A DNA stretch of 64,000 bases from Girardinichthys multiradiatus (GCF_021462225.1 NC_061817.1:8839327-8903326), one strand, 5' to 3'. Positions 37,809-50,429 are shown, counted from the stretch's first letter. Numbers and translations: made by a program. Notes: generated by a model not told the origin, from the sequence alone.

Positions 37809-38365
37809 GCCTGGTACACATGGCAGGATTTTTATGTCGATTTGTGCCCCGATTTTCACCCTTCTGACATCCCCAGATTATTGTTATGGCTATTGAGATT
37901 ATTTTATGAGATATTCTTGCCATGCGTGGTGTGTTGAGAGTGATCTAGTCTGCTCGGAAGGACCTCAGGACAGCTTTGACCTTGTTGGATTGTCTTGCCC
38001 AGATATCCTACCCTGTGGGGTGTTCCCTGAGGACAAACGAGCAAACAGCCTGTTGAATGTGACATATAGCCAATCAGAAGGCAAGGAGATGGAAACATGA
38101 ATGGAATTACTCTGAACCCACATTTGATCTTCAGAGGGTTTGTGAGATTTCCCGTCTGAAATCCAAATGTTTGTGAGTGAAATCTGTTCATGTATTGTGT
38201 GTTGTGCTTGCCGTGTGGCTGAACACCACACACTTTAGCACCGAACCTGTTATACCTAAGATTTTTTTATTGTCACGTGTGGCATCTCCCAGGTTTTGAA
38301 AATCAGCCAACAATTTTAAAATCCAAATTTAAAATCCGTATCTAGTGTACAGTTTTTGCAACAAT
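37809..38365. mobile_element. Possible non-autonomous DNA transposon
   Basis: The left end contains GGTACACATGGCAGGATTTT, and the complement of about 38325-38350 reads TGTACACTAGATACGGATTTTA; this looks like a decayed terminal inverted repeat (GTACAC ... GGATTTT). The interior is unique, denser in GC than its surroundings, and has no intact frame. The superfamily is not assignable by eye. Confidence 0.4.
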
Positions 38366-40589
38366 GCTTTCTGTGGCATATTATAGGAATGTTAAGATTG
38401 AAAATTGTAGTTTTTGTTTATTTGTTTACCTTGATATCAGCCCAGCCCCTTCCCTTATGGCTCATGATTTTTTTTTTATGTTTTCCACATTTAGAGCAGT
38501 GATCAAATCTGGCAAAGTAATTTACAGCCCAACAATGCTGGAGTCCTGCTAACATTTTCTTCTTCTCCTTTGCCTTCGGTCATCCAGTTAGTTGCATCAT
38601 TAATGTGGATGACAACTCATGTACCGTAGCACATGTATATTGATTATTTAGTGAATGTATGGATAACTTGGCTTTCAGATCTCAACTTTTCTTCCTTTTG
38701 TCATTGAAGCATTCAGATGATGTACAGAGTTTCAATCTGAATCCATGTGAACCGCAAGTTTTCCAATATATTATTTTATTGTGTCCAAACATTTTGTCAT
38801 GCGGACAGAAACTGTCAAGTTGCAAACATTCGCAGGCAACAAAAATCTTTTTTTTTTTTTTTTAAAAATAAAAGTGCAAATAGTAATATTAATAATAGTA
38901 ATAGTAATATTTTAAAGAAACTTTAAAAGTTGTTTGATTTTTTTAAGAAAATGGGTCTATAAGTCAGTGGAGATCTAAAAAATAAAGAGGGACTCAAATG
39001 TTTGCCTGATTAAAAGTAAGGTGTACAATTTCATACAATTTAAATTTCAAAAAAACATTTTTTCAATCGATTCATTTCTGTTTTGTTGGACTAAACATGT
39101 TTCTTTCAATCTGTTCTCAGCAACAACATTGGGACAAGGATCTTCGAAATGCTTGCTGTCTTTTCACAAGTTTAATAAATGGCCTATTTTTGAGTAAACA
39201 TCACTGGATGTTTGTGGGGGTTTTTTAAGCTATGATATTAAAATAAAACAAAAAACATGGTTAGTGAAAGTTGAATACTTTTCCAATATTTTCCATTTTA
39301 AGATTTTAAATTTCATGTAAAAGCAAGGATTAGTCACATTGGTGCTATTGTTGAACTGTAGTTAGGGGCCACACAAATCTATTCCGCAAATGGCTCCAGG
39401 CGACACTTTTTACACTTCTGTCCTCAAACAATTAAATCTAAACGATTGCAGAGTTGCAATCACTGTATTCTGGTAGCAGCCTCCCCTTCACAATTTACTG
39501 TTTTCTTTTAGAAACCTTGTCTTTTACATGATAAAAGTGTAATGGATTGTTTTGTTTGCAACATTACTTATATTGCAGTCATCACAAACTGGAGGTCAGA
39601 TTTTGCCTGCCAAGTAAAATCGTTTGTGCTTTTGTATAACCGTACCAAAGAAATTGTAGATGTTGAGCCGGAGGAGGACAAAAGAGGATGCGTTGATGGG
39701 AAGCAGAAGGAGGAGGAGTGATATGGGCATGCTGACTCATTGTGACCCTTCTCCCTGCTCCACCAGCAGCATCGTGGGTATTTATACATTGGCGTAGGCT
39801 GTTCACCCCCTTATATAAGCCCGTACACACATATGTCCTCATGCAGACACGTGGGGAGGCGCCCAAGGTGAATGATACGTTTTGTGTTGATCGTTGACTT
39901 TATTCTTCTTTCGATTCTTGCATCGTCTTGCTCTCCTCATCTTACTCCTTGTTGCAAAATCCTTGTCTTTGTGTCTTCCACCCCACTCATGAGGATGTTT
40001 TCCTTTACTGTGAGACGCTAGGAAGAGCAAGAAACAAAAATGGCAACAGGAGTCTAGCTCGCCAAGACCTCTCTCCACGCTGTTTAAACACTGTGCCAGG
40101 TCTGCCTGGCTGCAGTCAAGGAAGAAGATCTAATGCAGGTGTTTTGTAGCTGATCCCAGTCAGTCAATAGACTGTGAACATGAAAGGTTTAGTTGGTGAA
40201 ATATTGCCAATAACATAATGCATTAATATGGCTGTAATTTGGGAAATGATAGAGAATGAAGAATTAACTTTCCTAATGTCTGTGTGTTGTAATCTGAACT
40301 GCTTTGTTAGATGTTATACCACCTAGTCTTGCTAATCTTCATCTTGCAGTTCAGATACTTCATTTCGACATTCCCACTGATATTTTTTTAGAGCAAAAAA
40401 ATTAAATTGTTTGGCTAAACAACACTACAAATAGGACAAGATCGGAATCAAGATGGCAGTGATATTCCTGGGATTGAGAGGTTTGCCAGCTGATTTAGCT
40501 TGTATTGTTCCTGCTGTTTCACATTTGGCTCCATTTACAGTCTTCATGACAGAATTTAATTAAAACGACTAACTTTTAAAACAAAGTTG
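38366..40589. other. Intron 2 sequence, nothing recognised
   Basis: Includes a T/A homopolymer-rich patch at about 38848-38870. No exon or element recognised. Confidence 0.4.
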
Positions 40590-42010
40590 TACCTGCAGTG
40601 GGGCGGCTGGTGGGTTATGCTTGGCCTGGGGTGGCTGGTTGGCCCAGGTGCAGGAACCCGGCTGGCGCATGTTCATTTAAATAATTTGTTTTGATTTAGT
40701 TAAATTTATTTATTATTTATTTATTTATTTTTGGTTTCTCTCTCATGGAGGGTCTGGGCCGGGTTCATTCGGGTCTGGGGAGTGCCGGCACTAGTCTGGG
40801 TTGGTGAGTCTGCCTGACCCCGGAATGAAGGGGACCACCTCCTGGGTCCGGGGGTTGATTGCCACTCTGAGGTATCGGTACCTAGACCTGCGAGTATAGA
40901 GTTATGTATGGGGAGTGTGAGTGAGTGTACGACATCCATTGTTGTGTGTCTTTACGTTGGGTGTGTGGGTATGAGTGTTTTTATGTGTACCTATAAGGGT
41001 GGGAAGGTGTGATTGTGACTGTGTGGACATGTTTTTGTGTCAAGTTGGGTGTTGGGCTGCTCCCTTTTCTGGATAAGCATAGGCCCCCCATCAATTGTGG
41101 GCCTATTTCTTCCCCACCACACTCCCTGCTGGTGGCTGGTGCCTCTGCCCACCGGTATATCGGTGGTTCTCGGTGTCCGGGGCTGGGTGCTTTGGTGTGT
41201 GACGGCTCACTCCCAGCGACTGCTTGTCGGGAGATGGGCCCCTGGTTCTGTCGGGCCTCTGCTTGGGGGTTGATGTGCCCCAGGGCCTCGGGTCTCTGGG
41301 TCCATGGCTGGATCCGCTCTGCATTGTGGCTGCTGGGTGGTTCCCCTGGGACTCTCCTCTGCTCTTCACTGGGGGGGTTGCGGAAGTCCCGGCGGTGGTC
41401 ATTCCGGGGTTCCCGTGCTCTGGGTGGCATTTGGATGTCTGTGGCTCAGATCTGTACATCACATTTTTTATGAAGAAACCTTATATACACAAGCACACTC
41501 ACACTTACACCCACAGATGTTTGGATTCAGGTGTTAATAGATACACAGATGTTCTATATTGAGCCGGAGTTACCACTAAATACATCTTGCATTCATTAGT
41601 ACCGTGCACTTTTCAGTAACATTGCTGTTGTTATATATGCTTCTGCAGGTGTAGAAGCAGTCATCTAGGGTCTTACCTTGTATTCTCTCATCTTTCTTTC
41701 TCTACTTTATTATTTTCTCCTTCTCTCCCTTTTTCCTTTTAGCCCCACCTCTTTCTCTTTCTCTCTTCTTTTAAATTTCCTTTTCATTTCTGTCTCCGTG
41801 TCTATTGCATCTGAAATAATTCCAAAGTAGTTTCTAATGAAGTTTATATATTTGTATATATATATATATCAAGCGCAGCAGTATAGCGTTAGCTGTAATG
41901 CTCCACTTGTGAAAGTAAATCTGTTGGGCTTCTTCTTGGCACTCAGGCAACAATTCTCTCCACGCTACTCTGCTGGACAGGACACGTTAAAAACTCCCCA
42001 AAAAAACAAG
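40590..42010. repeat. GC-rich unclassified segment, probably an interspersed repeat
   Basis: A sharp GC-rich island (about 40590-41460) in AT-rich intron, followed by CA/CT-rich text to about 42010. It opens long frames on both strands at once (for example 41009-41473 plus and 40981-41430 minus), which is what GC-rich non-coding DNA does. The text looks like a recurring fish genomic repeat to me, but I cannot name it and found no terminal repeats. Confidence 0.45.
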
Positions 42011-42074
42011 GTTGTTAAAAAGGTGAAAGCGATGCGGTTTGTAAATGTTTAACTAATTACGCATAGCTGGTGCT

Positions 42075-42125
42075 GATCTTCAGCAGTCATTAGGTGAGAG
42101 GCGGGGTACGCCCTGGAAAGGGCAT
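42075..42125 (-). mobile_element. SINE family A scrap
   Basis: GGTGAGAGGCGGGGTACGCC is the complement of the CCAGGGTGTACCCCGCCTCT block of SINE family A. Only a few dozen bases. Confidence 0.45.
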
Positions 42126-42338
42126 GGCCACTGACTAAACAACAGAACTATAAGACAAATGGGTCATTCCCTTGTGTGGTAATGTCAATAATTAAACAAG
42201 TAAATGAAGAAATTTTTTTATTTTTTATTTTAAAAGTAGAAAATTAACAAAACAATGCTGGTGTAGCACATACGCAAGTGTAGCCACGGTAAGGAGAAAT
42301 ATAAAAGAGTAAAAGAAGAAATAAATAAATAAAATAAA

Positions 42339-42357
42339 GGGGGGGGGGGGGGGGGGG
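42339..42357. repeat. G homopolymer, 19 bases
   Basis: Uninterrupted G19 preceded by an AAATAAAT-rich stretch. Homopolymers of this length are prone to length error in assembly and sequencing. Confidence 0.97.
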
Positions 42358-42499
42358 ATTTACAGCAACTACTGACAGCAACTACTTGGTGGCAAAAAAG
42401 TACAATAGCAATAGTTTTAACTAATAAAGAAAAAAAAACATGCACCATAAAACTACATATTAATATTACCAGTTGAACGTAAGCTTAACTGAGCAGATA

Positions 42500-43641
42500 G
42501 TGGGGCTGCCATGAGTCTTAAAGCTTTCATTCAAACCCCTGAGCCCCCTAGATAAAATCCAGTGGAACCAATGGCATTCAGAAGTCGCTTAATTAGTAAT
42601 CAAAGTCCACCTGTGTGTAACTCAATCCCATTATAAAAGCAGCTGCTCTGTGAAGGCCTCAGAGGTTTATTAAAGCATCATGAAGGTAAAGCAACACAGC
42701 AAAAAGGTCAGAGATAAACATGTGGAGAAGTTTAAAGAAGGATTAGGTTATACAACAATATCCCAACTTTAAAACATCTCACAGAGCGTTGTTCAAATCA
42801 TAATCCTAATATGGAAAGAGTATGGCATAACTGCAAATCCACCGAAACATGGTCGTCCACTTAAACTGATAGGATGGGCAAGGTGACCATTATTCAGAGA
42901 GGCAGCCAAGAAGCCCATGGAACCTTGCAGGAACTGCAAATAATCTGTCCATGGGACAACTATTTGTCTTGCACTTCACATATCCTTATGAAACCCTTAT
43001 GAAATGGTGGGAGTAAGAAAACAATTAGAAGTCCTGTTTATAGTTTGCTACTAGCCAGAAGATTAGCAAACTTGTGGACGAAAGTGCTATGGTCAAATCA
43101 AAGTCAAAACCTTTCACCTACAAGTGCTATGTGTGGCAGGAAAAACTAACACTACACTTCAGCTTGAATGCGCCCTCCCAACCTTGACATATGATGGTGG
43201 CAGCTTCATACTTCAGGGATGCTTTTCTTCAGCAAGGGCAGGGAAGCTGGTCAAAGTTGATTGGAAAATGAAAGGAGCTAAGTAATGGGGAAATCTGGAA
43301 GTTATTATCTGAGGCAGAAGCTCACCTTAGAAGACAAAAAGGCTGTTCACAGATGCTGTCTGAAGGAAGCATGGGAAAACATTTCGCTCTGTAAATGTTA
43401 AAGCTGGACAAACCCCTAAGCAACTGCCAGGTGCGATTGGTTCTAAGATGGTTCTACACGGTTTAGTATAAAAAAAATGTTGAAGTGGAACATTTTTCGT
43501 TCCACTTGAAAATTATTCAACAATACACTTTGTGATGATCTATTATGTAATATCCCAGTAAAATATTTAGATGTTTGTAGTTATAACCTGACAAAATGTG
43601 AAAAAGTTCAAGGGTGTGAGTATTTTTGCATGGCCCTGTAT
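42500..43641 (+). mobile_element. Tc1-like fossil, near full length
   Basis: The left flank (42600-42680) has the 5' text of a fish Tc1 group. Decayed N-terminal transposase follows at about 42680-42900. YDGGSFILQGCFSSARAGKLV-type sequence near 43190-43260 is the block between the first two catalytic residues. The 3' end runs through CCTGACAAAATGTGAAAAAG to TTTGCATGGCCCTGTAT at about 43641, a typical terminus for the group. Many stops; non-functional. Confidence 0.8.
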
Positions 43642-45392
43642 TGAATGTTTTTCTTTCATGTCTGACCAGATGTTTAGGTCTTGAGCACAAACTGAACAAT
43701 GGAACACATGGTTAAGTTTATATGAGAACTTTTTTATGACATATTGTCAGGGCTATTGGTAGAAAGGTGCTAGAAAGTAGAAATCTCTGTCCCTCTAAAC
43801 GTGGCTGCAGAATTCGACAGCATTTAAATCTGGGACATCGCTGTACAGCTTGTCACTACGTCTTGCAAGCACACACAAATACCCACATGTTGGCAGCTCA
43901 TTAGAGGGAAACACTGTGTACAACATTCGTGTTCTGCCAACATTTCATAAACAGAATATACTGAAACACTGAGAGCAAAGGAGAGGAGATTGGTGGAAAA
44001 TAATGCAATTGAAAATGGGTGACTTAAGGAAATGGAGCAGGAGATTAAGAAAAACTGCAGGAAGAGATTAATGGCAAAACATACTGATAAATATGGGTCA
44101 GAGGATAAGAGTGCCATGACTGAAATATCATACAACCTGTGTATTCAATGCTAACCCTTTCATTTTTACCCAAGACAGTGTAAATAAAAATAAAAAGATT
44201 TTAGCTTGTTGGCTCAGAGAGTAAAGCGAATGGCTTAATCTGTGTTTTTAACAAGGCAAGTAGGCAGTCCTATGCAAAATGTCCATGTTCATATGAGATG
44301 ATGCACTTATGCTGTAATAAAAGATGCAGTCAGTCTGTGTTCACACTGTAATAATACAGGGACCATGATGGGAAGCTGTTGCATAATATTAGCGGGTAAC
44401 TGGTTCTGATTGATTGAGTAAACATGCAACCCTGTGATATACTATTTTAAGCCATAGACTCAGGGTATTTGTGACTGCAACTGTACTGGTCAGTACTGAT
44501 TGCCTGTAAAGAGCAATCAACAATCTTTTTATTTTTTTACAAATAAAATGATTAATAATAAAAGTGGGGCATGTATTTTTACTACAGCAGCCCTGATTGC
44601 ATACTTATTAGAACCACCTTTAACCATAGCTACAGATACAGGTCTTTGCCTCTAATACCTTTGTACATCCAGAGACTGAATTTATGTCCAATTCGTCTTT
44701 GCAACATAGCTCAAGCTCAGTCAGATTGAATGGCGAGAGTCAGGGAACAGCAATATTCTAAACCTAACTCAGTATTGCCCTCTAGTTGATACAGTGCCAA
44801 ACGGCCATACCAACGTAAAACACAAATACAAGAAAGCACTTAAAAGATGTTATAGCCACTTGAGGATCACCCACTAAAGGACCCCAGGAGTAAAAAGCAA
44901 AGGTCCTTTCTGTCAAGTAGTACCTCGAATGCCTATAAAATGCTGTAAACGAGATATTAAGATGTTGTAATCCACAGGATGAAATGCAGCTGTTAAGTCT
45001 CATAAAACTAGGATCACAGCAGTCAATGGCCAAAAAAATATAATTAAAAACCCTTGGTGGGGGCATCCTTTACCAGTCCAGGGTATTCTTGCTGGCCTAA
45101 TGATGATTACCATAGGAGAAAGAGTTGTCAGAGCTGTTGCGGGTCATTGATGTTCAAGAACACTGAAACTGCCATTAGCAAGGTGCGACTTTGCAGTGGA
45201 TTATTGTTTTTCTCCCTTTTCAAGAAGATTAAAGCATAAAAATGTGTTTTGTTAAAAAAAAAACTTGGGTAGTAGTTACTGTTTTTCTGTTTTGTTTTTG
45301 TCAGTCATTTTCAGGCTAGCTGCTGGGAAAGGATGAACGTGGCTCATAGACTTTGGTGTAGTCTGACTCATGAGATTTTGGTGCTGGAAGAA
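43642..45392. other. Intron 2 sequence, nothing recognised
   Basis: No element or exon recognised. Confidence 0.4.
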
Positions 45393-45423
45393 ATATGTGG
45401 ACCAAGGAGGTTGGTCCACATAT
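45393..45423. repeat. Perfect 13-bp hairpin
   Basis: Arms ATATGTGGACCAA (45393-45405) and TTGGTCCACATAT (45411-45423) around GGAGG. The word GGTTGGTCC of the right arm occurs again directly at 45429-45437. Confidence 0.95.
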
Positions 45424-45639
45424 GGAAAGGTTGGTCCTGAAAATGAAAAGGAGCCTTTTAGCCATCTCCATGTATTTTGTGAAAGGACTAATGTGACAAT
45501 GGGTAAACATCAGCCAACCTCTGTTACGCCTCTGACTTGCCAAGCTAGATAGTTATAGGCCCACAAAGACTGACCCAGCTTTGTGAGCCAAGGGAGGGTT
45601 GTGGTAATGATGAAACGTCTGTCCAACCCGTGCAGCCGC

Positions 45640-46200
45640 TATCATAATGGGTGAGGTTTTTGCAGAACCCGAGTGCAGACAAGAGCGAGGAAGCAGCATG
45701 GTGAGTAGATGAAAGTGTTTTGTAATAGGAACCAGTAACTTACAAATGCAGACAGGACACGGAAAATACAAGCGGGTCTAAGACAGAACAGTGAAAGTCA
45801 GGGTAGAATGTAGGGTAGTTTTCAGGAGGAACCAATGGAGAACAATGAAAATAAGGGAGTATGTACTGAGGTAGAGTGGAGAATGGACCAATGAACACTA
45901 GGAGTTAATCAGAGGGGGATAAGGAGTGAAAGGAGGTAACAGAAAACCTTTAAGTGAACTGACATAAGTAAACAATGAGACTGCCAAAAGAACATAAACG
46001 GGGAGGAACCAGATCTATAAGGATCTACAAATTAAAACATATAACATAGAAATACAAGGAAGTAACAAAAACCTAAACACCAGAATAAATCTAATAAATC
46101 TGAATGAACTGAAATGAAGCAAGAGAATAACATGGCAGTGCAGAGAAAGTTAACAGAACACAAACTCAAAACCCCAAACGGGCAGATTATGACAGGTGCG
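45640..46200. repeat. A-rich unclassified repeat-like stretch
   Basis: Purine-rich, C-poor text with many AACAG/GAAC words from GCAGAACCCGAGTGCAGACA (45662) to CAGATTATGACAGG (about 46195). It resembles a recurrent fish repeat in style, but I cannot assign it to a class. Confidence 0.35.
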
Positions 46201-46549
46201 TGATTTACAAGCATAGCCATAGAGTAAGGAGTTGACACATAATTTAGAATTGTCCATATTTATTCTTCTGCAGCATTAGGGCATACTGATTTCACAGAAA
46301 GAAAAAATAGATTTGTTTTTTAATCAACAAAACTGCCACTTATTAGGAAATATTCTGTTATGTTGATATGGATATTATATTGTCTATATGTCTAATGTCT
46401 ATAATGTCCATTTGGTAAAGTTCAAACTTTACAAACTTTACATCTTTATATTTATTTTTGATAAAGGTGGTAAAGATTCTTCACATTATTTTGTTTTTAT
46501 TTCAGTCATGTATTATCATGTAATATTTTTCTTCTGAGCCCAGAATCCA

Positions 46550-47540
46550 CTGTGTACAGTGGATTTTTCATGTTTTGTTGCCTCACAACCTGGAATAAAA
46601 ATGGATTGTGAGAGAGTTTGTAGCATTTCATTTACAGAACATGTCTACAAGTTTAAATAATTTTTTTATTGTGAAGCAAACATACTGTAAAAAATAACAG
46701 AAAATCGCAGTGTTCATAACTGTTCCCCGCTAAACATTTGTAGTTTGTGGAGCCACCTTTTGAGTCGATCACAGCTACCAGTCACTTTGGATGGGTCTCT
46801 ATGAGATTGCCACGTCCTGCCACTTTGGATTTTTGCCCATTCCTCAAGGCAAAACTGCACCAGCTCCTTCATGTTGGATGGTTTTTGCAATCTTCAAGTC
46901 TAACAACAGATTCTCAATTGGATTGAAGTCAGGACTTTGACTAGGCCATTCCAATACAGTTAAATGTTTCCCTTTAAACCACTCAAGAGTTGCTTTAGCG
47001 GTATGCTTTGGTTCATTGTCCTGCTGGAAGGTGAATCTCCGTCCCAGTCTCAAATCACAGGCAGACTAACACAGGTTTATTTTAAGAATATCCTTTATCA
47101 AGCACCATCTATCTTTCCCTCGACCATTTTCCCAGTCTCTCCGGTTGAAAAACATCCCCTCAGCATTAAGCTGCCCCTACCGTTTCACTGTGTGGATAGT
47201 GTTCTTGGAGTGATGGAATGTGTTGAGTTTGCACCTGACATAGAGTGTTCCTTGGTGGCCAAAAAGTTCAATTTTAGTCTCATCTGACCAGAGCACCTTC
47301 CTCCATACATCTGGGGAGCTTTTAGTAAACTTAAAACTTATTTTTAACACCAAGTATTTACTTTTTATAATCACTCTTCCATAAAGCTCCGCTCTATGGA
47401 GTGTACAGCTTATTTCAGTTCAATGGACAAATACTCCAGTCTCTGCTGTGGAACTCCTTCAGGGTTATCTTTGGTCTCTGCGCCTCTCTGATAATGCCCT
47501 CCTTGCCCAGTCTGTGAGTTTTGGTTGGGCGGCCCTCTCT
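46550..47540 (-). mobile_element. Tc1-like fossil with recognisable catalytic blocks
   Basis: Minus-strand transposase pieces: about 47374-47180 includes VWRKVLWSDETKIELFG (first catalytic Asp); 47053-46844 includes [15 protein letters not shown] (second Asp) and [16 protein letters not shown] (Glu). The helix-turn-helix region lies near 47460-47530. Frameshifts separate the pieces. The right end is cut where a LINE begins near 47545. Confidence 0.88.
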
Positions 47541-47544
47541 TTGC

Positions 47545-48560
47545 AGGTTTGTTGTGGTATACAAACTGTATGCAAACATGTGTCAGAGCAGATATAACAA
47601 CAGATTCATCATAAAGTACACTGATGATTCTGTCATTGTTAGTCTGCTCCAACAGATTGAAAACAGCCATAGCCCAGTGATCAACGACTTTGTTAAATGG
47701 TGTGAGGAGTCTTATCTTTTTCTTAATACTGATAAGACTAAAGACATAATCCCTGATTTTTAGGATAAAATCACAAAGTCACTTTAATTAAAGATCAGGC
47801 CACTGAGAGTGTGCATTCTTACAAATACATTGGGACTATTCATTCATTCATCTTGTATACCGCTTATTCCATAGTGGGTCACGGGGGTGCTGGTGCCTAT
47901 CTCCAGCAGTCTACACCCTTGACATGTCGCCAGTCCATCGCAGGGCAACACAGAGACATATAGAACAAACAACCATGCACACACTCCTTCACACCTAAGG
48001 GCAATACACCTAAGTCATGTTTTTGGACTTTGGTAGGAAGCCGGAGTCCCCGGTGAGAACCCACGCATGCATGGGGAGAACATGCAAACTCCATGCAGAA
48101 AGACCCCAGAATTTTGAAGCTAAGTGTGAGGCAGTGTCATATCAGTGCCCCATCAGCTTGAGGAAAATCTGCCATTTTAACACTGATCAAACTATATTGA
48201 GTCTTTTCTATCTCGCCTTTATCAAATCAGTCTTATTATTTTCCTCGATGTCATGGTTTGGTCACACAACTCTAAAAGAGAAGTTCCCTTCAGCAGGTTA
48301 TGAAATTATTGTCTAGACTAATCGGAGAGCCCCATCAATCAGTCTCATCCCTGTACAGCACACAGGTAAAGATGATAGCCACTTCTGTTTTATATGATGA
48401 CTCTCATCCCCTTCACAGAGAGTTTTAGCATCTTCCCTATGGAAGATTCTTAGTCCCTAAATGTAGGACCAAATTCTATAAAAACAGCTTGGTTCCAACT
48501 GCTGTTACTGAACTGAACAAAAAATCTGTGAGTATTGGCAAATACCTCCCAACTCCAGAG
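47545..48560 (+). mobile_element. LINE fragment (CR1/L2/Rex1-type), split by a SINE
   Basis: Plus-strand reverse transcriptase C-terminal part: KYTDDSVIVSLLQQIENS contains the YxDD catalytic motif (here YTDD, one substitution from the common YADD), then FVKWCEESYLFLNTDKTKDI. After the SINE (47841-48107) it resumes NFEAKCEAVSYQC, LRKICHFNTDQTILSLFYLA and SMSWFGH. It is 5'-truncated, apparently into a Tc1 fossil, and has stops. Confidence 0.82.
47841..48107 (-). mobile_element. SINE family A inserted in a LINE
   Basis: Begins on the plus strand with the complement of the tail (CATTCATTCATCTTGTATAC) and shows the family blocks in reverse order: GCCAGTCCATCGCAGGGCAA, GGAAGCCGGAGTCCCCGG and CATGCAAACTCCATGCAGAA. 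The LINE reading text on the two sides joins (LGTI then NFEAKCEA), so the boundaries are good to a few bases. The tRNA head is absent. Confidence 0.88.
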
Positions 48561-48744
48561 AAAGAAAGAATAATTGTTTTTCAGCCAATATGAAGGCTAA
48601 TTAAAATCATGCAGCCAGATTGTTAAGCTAAATAGTTGAAATATGCAGAATAATATACAATACAGTAAATGTTTGTGTGAATTTCCGTGGGAGAGAATAT
48701 AAATTTATGTGAGGAAAATACAAAGCAGTCAATTTTTTTTCTTT

Positions 48745-48900
48745 AATGATTTTTTTGCAGCACTAGTGGCCTTTATGTAAAAAAAAAAAATTGACAGTAG
48801 ATAGACAGGAAACAAAGGCGGAGAGAGAGGGAAAGACATGCGGCAATTTTCGCTGGGGCTGGGACTACCGCGTTGAAGACTAAAGCCTCTAAAACAGCCT
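48745..48900 (-). mobile_element. SINE family B, head truncated
   Basis: GCAGCACTAGTGGCCTTTAT, GACAGTAGATAGACAGGAAA, GAAAGACATGCGGCAATTTT and AAGACTAAAGCCTCT match the sister copies in order. The tRNA-like head beyond about 48900 is not recognisable. Minus orientation. Confidence 0.82.
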
Positions 48901-50429
48901 TAATGACTGGACATAAGCAACGGGCAAGAAAAAAGGAGGAAGGGGGCACTGCAACTGAGAAGAATGAGGCACGGGAAGACATTTATAGACTTTACCGGAA
49001 AGTGTTTCAGATGTGGTCTCTAACCTTAACTTCTGCTAAACACTTCGTTGTAAATAAAAACGATACGTCTACAAATGAAATGAACAGGGTTTTGTGGTTT
49101 TCCTAAAGCTCTGACCCACCCATATAGATTTCAGCTAATGCAGGTATCTCTTAAAGAACCATTATTAATAGCATTCAGATAACCTTTTCTCATTTTCCTG
49201 CCATGAAACACACATTGAATCTATATCAGAAATAGATGCGACTTCCAACCATGTCTATATAAAGAAACTGTCTTTAATGTCTTTAATATCTTACATTAAT
49301 GATTAATATGATTAGCACCGTTAGCTTTACTGACTATAAACATCAGTCTGTGTGGAGAATGTAAATCCTTACCATAACTTGGAGATATCCAATATTTGCC
49401 ACTTTTCTAAATTTGAATTATTCCACAACAAAGGCAAAAAGCTATGTAGGATGAAACAGAGCAACTTTGGTGTACTCTGTTCAGCCCTTCATGGTCATAA
49501 GTCATGTTCCTTATTGCGGCCAAAATGAACTATCACTCAGTAACATTATCCACATTGAAAACTGTTGTTGTTAGTGTGATCTAGTAGCAGTTGTGGTACA
49601 TACTAACTGGAAAAATTTCAGACTTTCGAGCCCCCAAACACCTTGACACTGCAGTGCAAGCTGTAAATTTGGGCTTTCTTACCAACTGCTAATTTCTGGG
49701 TGCATTGATATATTTGATCAATTCTGGAGCCCTTGGGCATGTTCATAGTTTGCACATGTGGTAATTTATCCCTGAAACAAAGGCACATATATTAGCTCTT
49801 TGCATATGTTCTTGATTTATCATTTACAATAGCTCTAACTTTGGATGACAGTTTAGTTACTTTTGCTACTATTGTTCTCAAGTAGTGATACACCAATAAT
49901 TTGGCCAGTGATTGAAACATGGCAATATTACATTGAGTGTTTTATTTCATAAATATGAATAGTCATGTACTGTAATTCTTTCACTTTAAACTGAATTAAA
50001 AACTATATCAGGAAACATGCATCACATATTTAGTTTTCTTTTGTGCTGAATGTTTATACATTAAATAGCTAAAGTAAAACAAACGTTACCCAAATCAGCT
50101 TGTAGTCCTTAAAAAAAAGCAGGAAACAGACAAAATTAGAAACAGGTCAAAAGAAAAGAAGAAGTCTGATTACTGTTCTTACATTGAGAGTCGAAACATA
50201 TTTTTCAAAGGAAGTACATTTGAAACCAAATAATTACATGTTCTGTATAAAACAAAACACAACTTTTTTTCTCCTGTCTGAAATTAAATAAAGTTAATCG
50301 TTTTCTGTTTTATGTGAGGTTTACCATAAATATTTCTATTTACTAAATGCCTGAATAATGAGAACATTGTTCTAAAACATTAACAATTTATTTTTTATTT
50401 TTTTAGAACTCCTGTATGACTTGGGTCAT
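48901..50429. other. Intron 2 sequence, nothing recognised
   Basis: AT-rich; no element or exon recognised. Confidence 0.4.

Noticed and set aside
39582..40149. Cluster of overlapping frames at 39.6-40.1 kb considered as a possible exon group
   Set aside because: Frames on both strands overlap, no splice junctions or domain blocks are visible, and composition is like the surrounding intron.
40981..41562. Long open frames on both strands near 41 kb
   Set aside because: Simultaneous open frames on opposite strands in a GC-rich island are expected without coding. No domain is visible.
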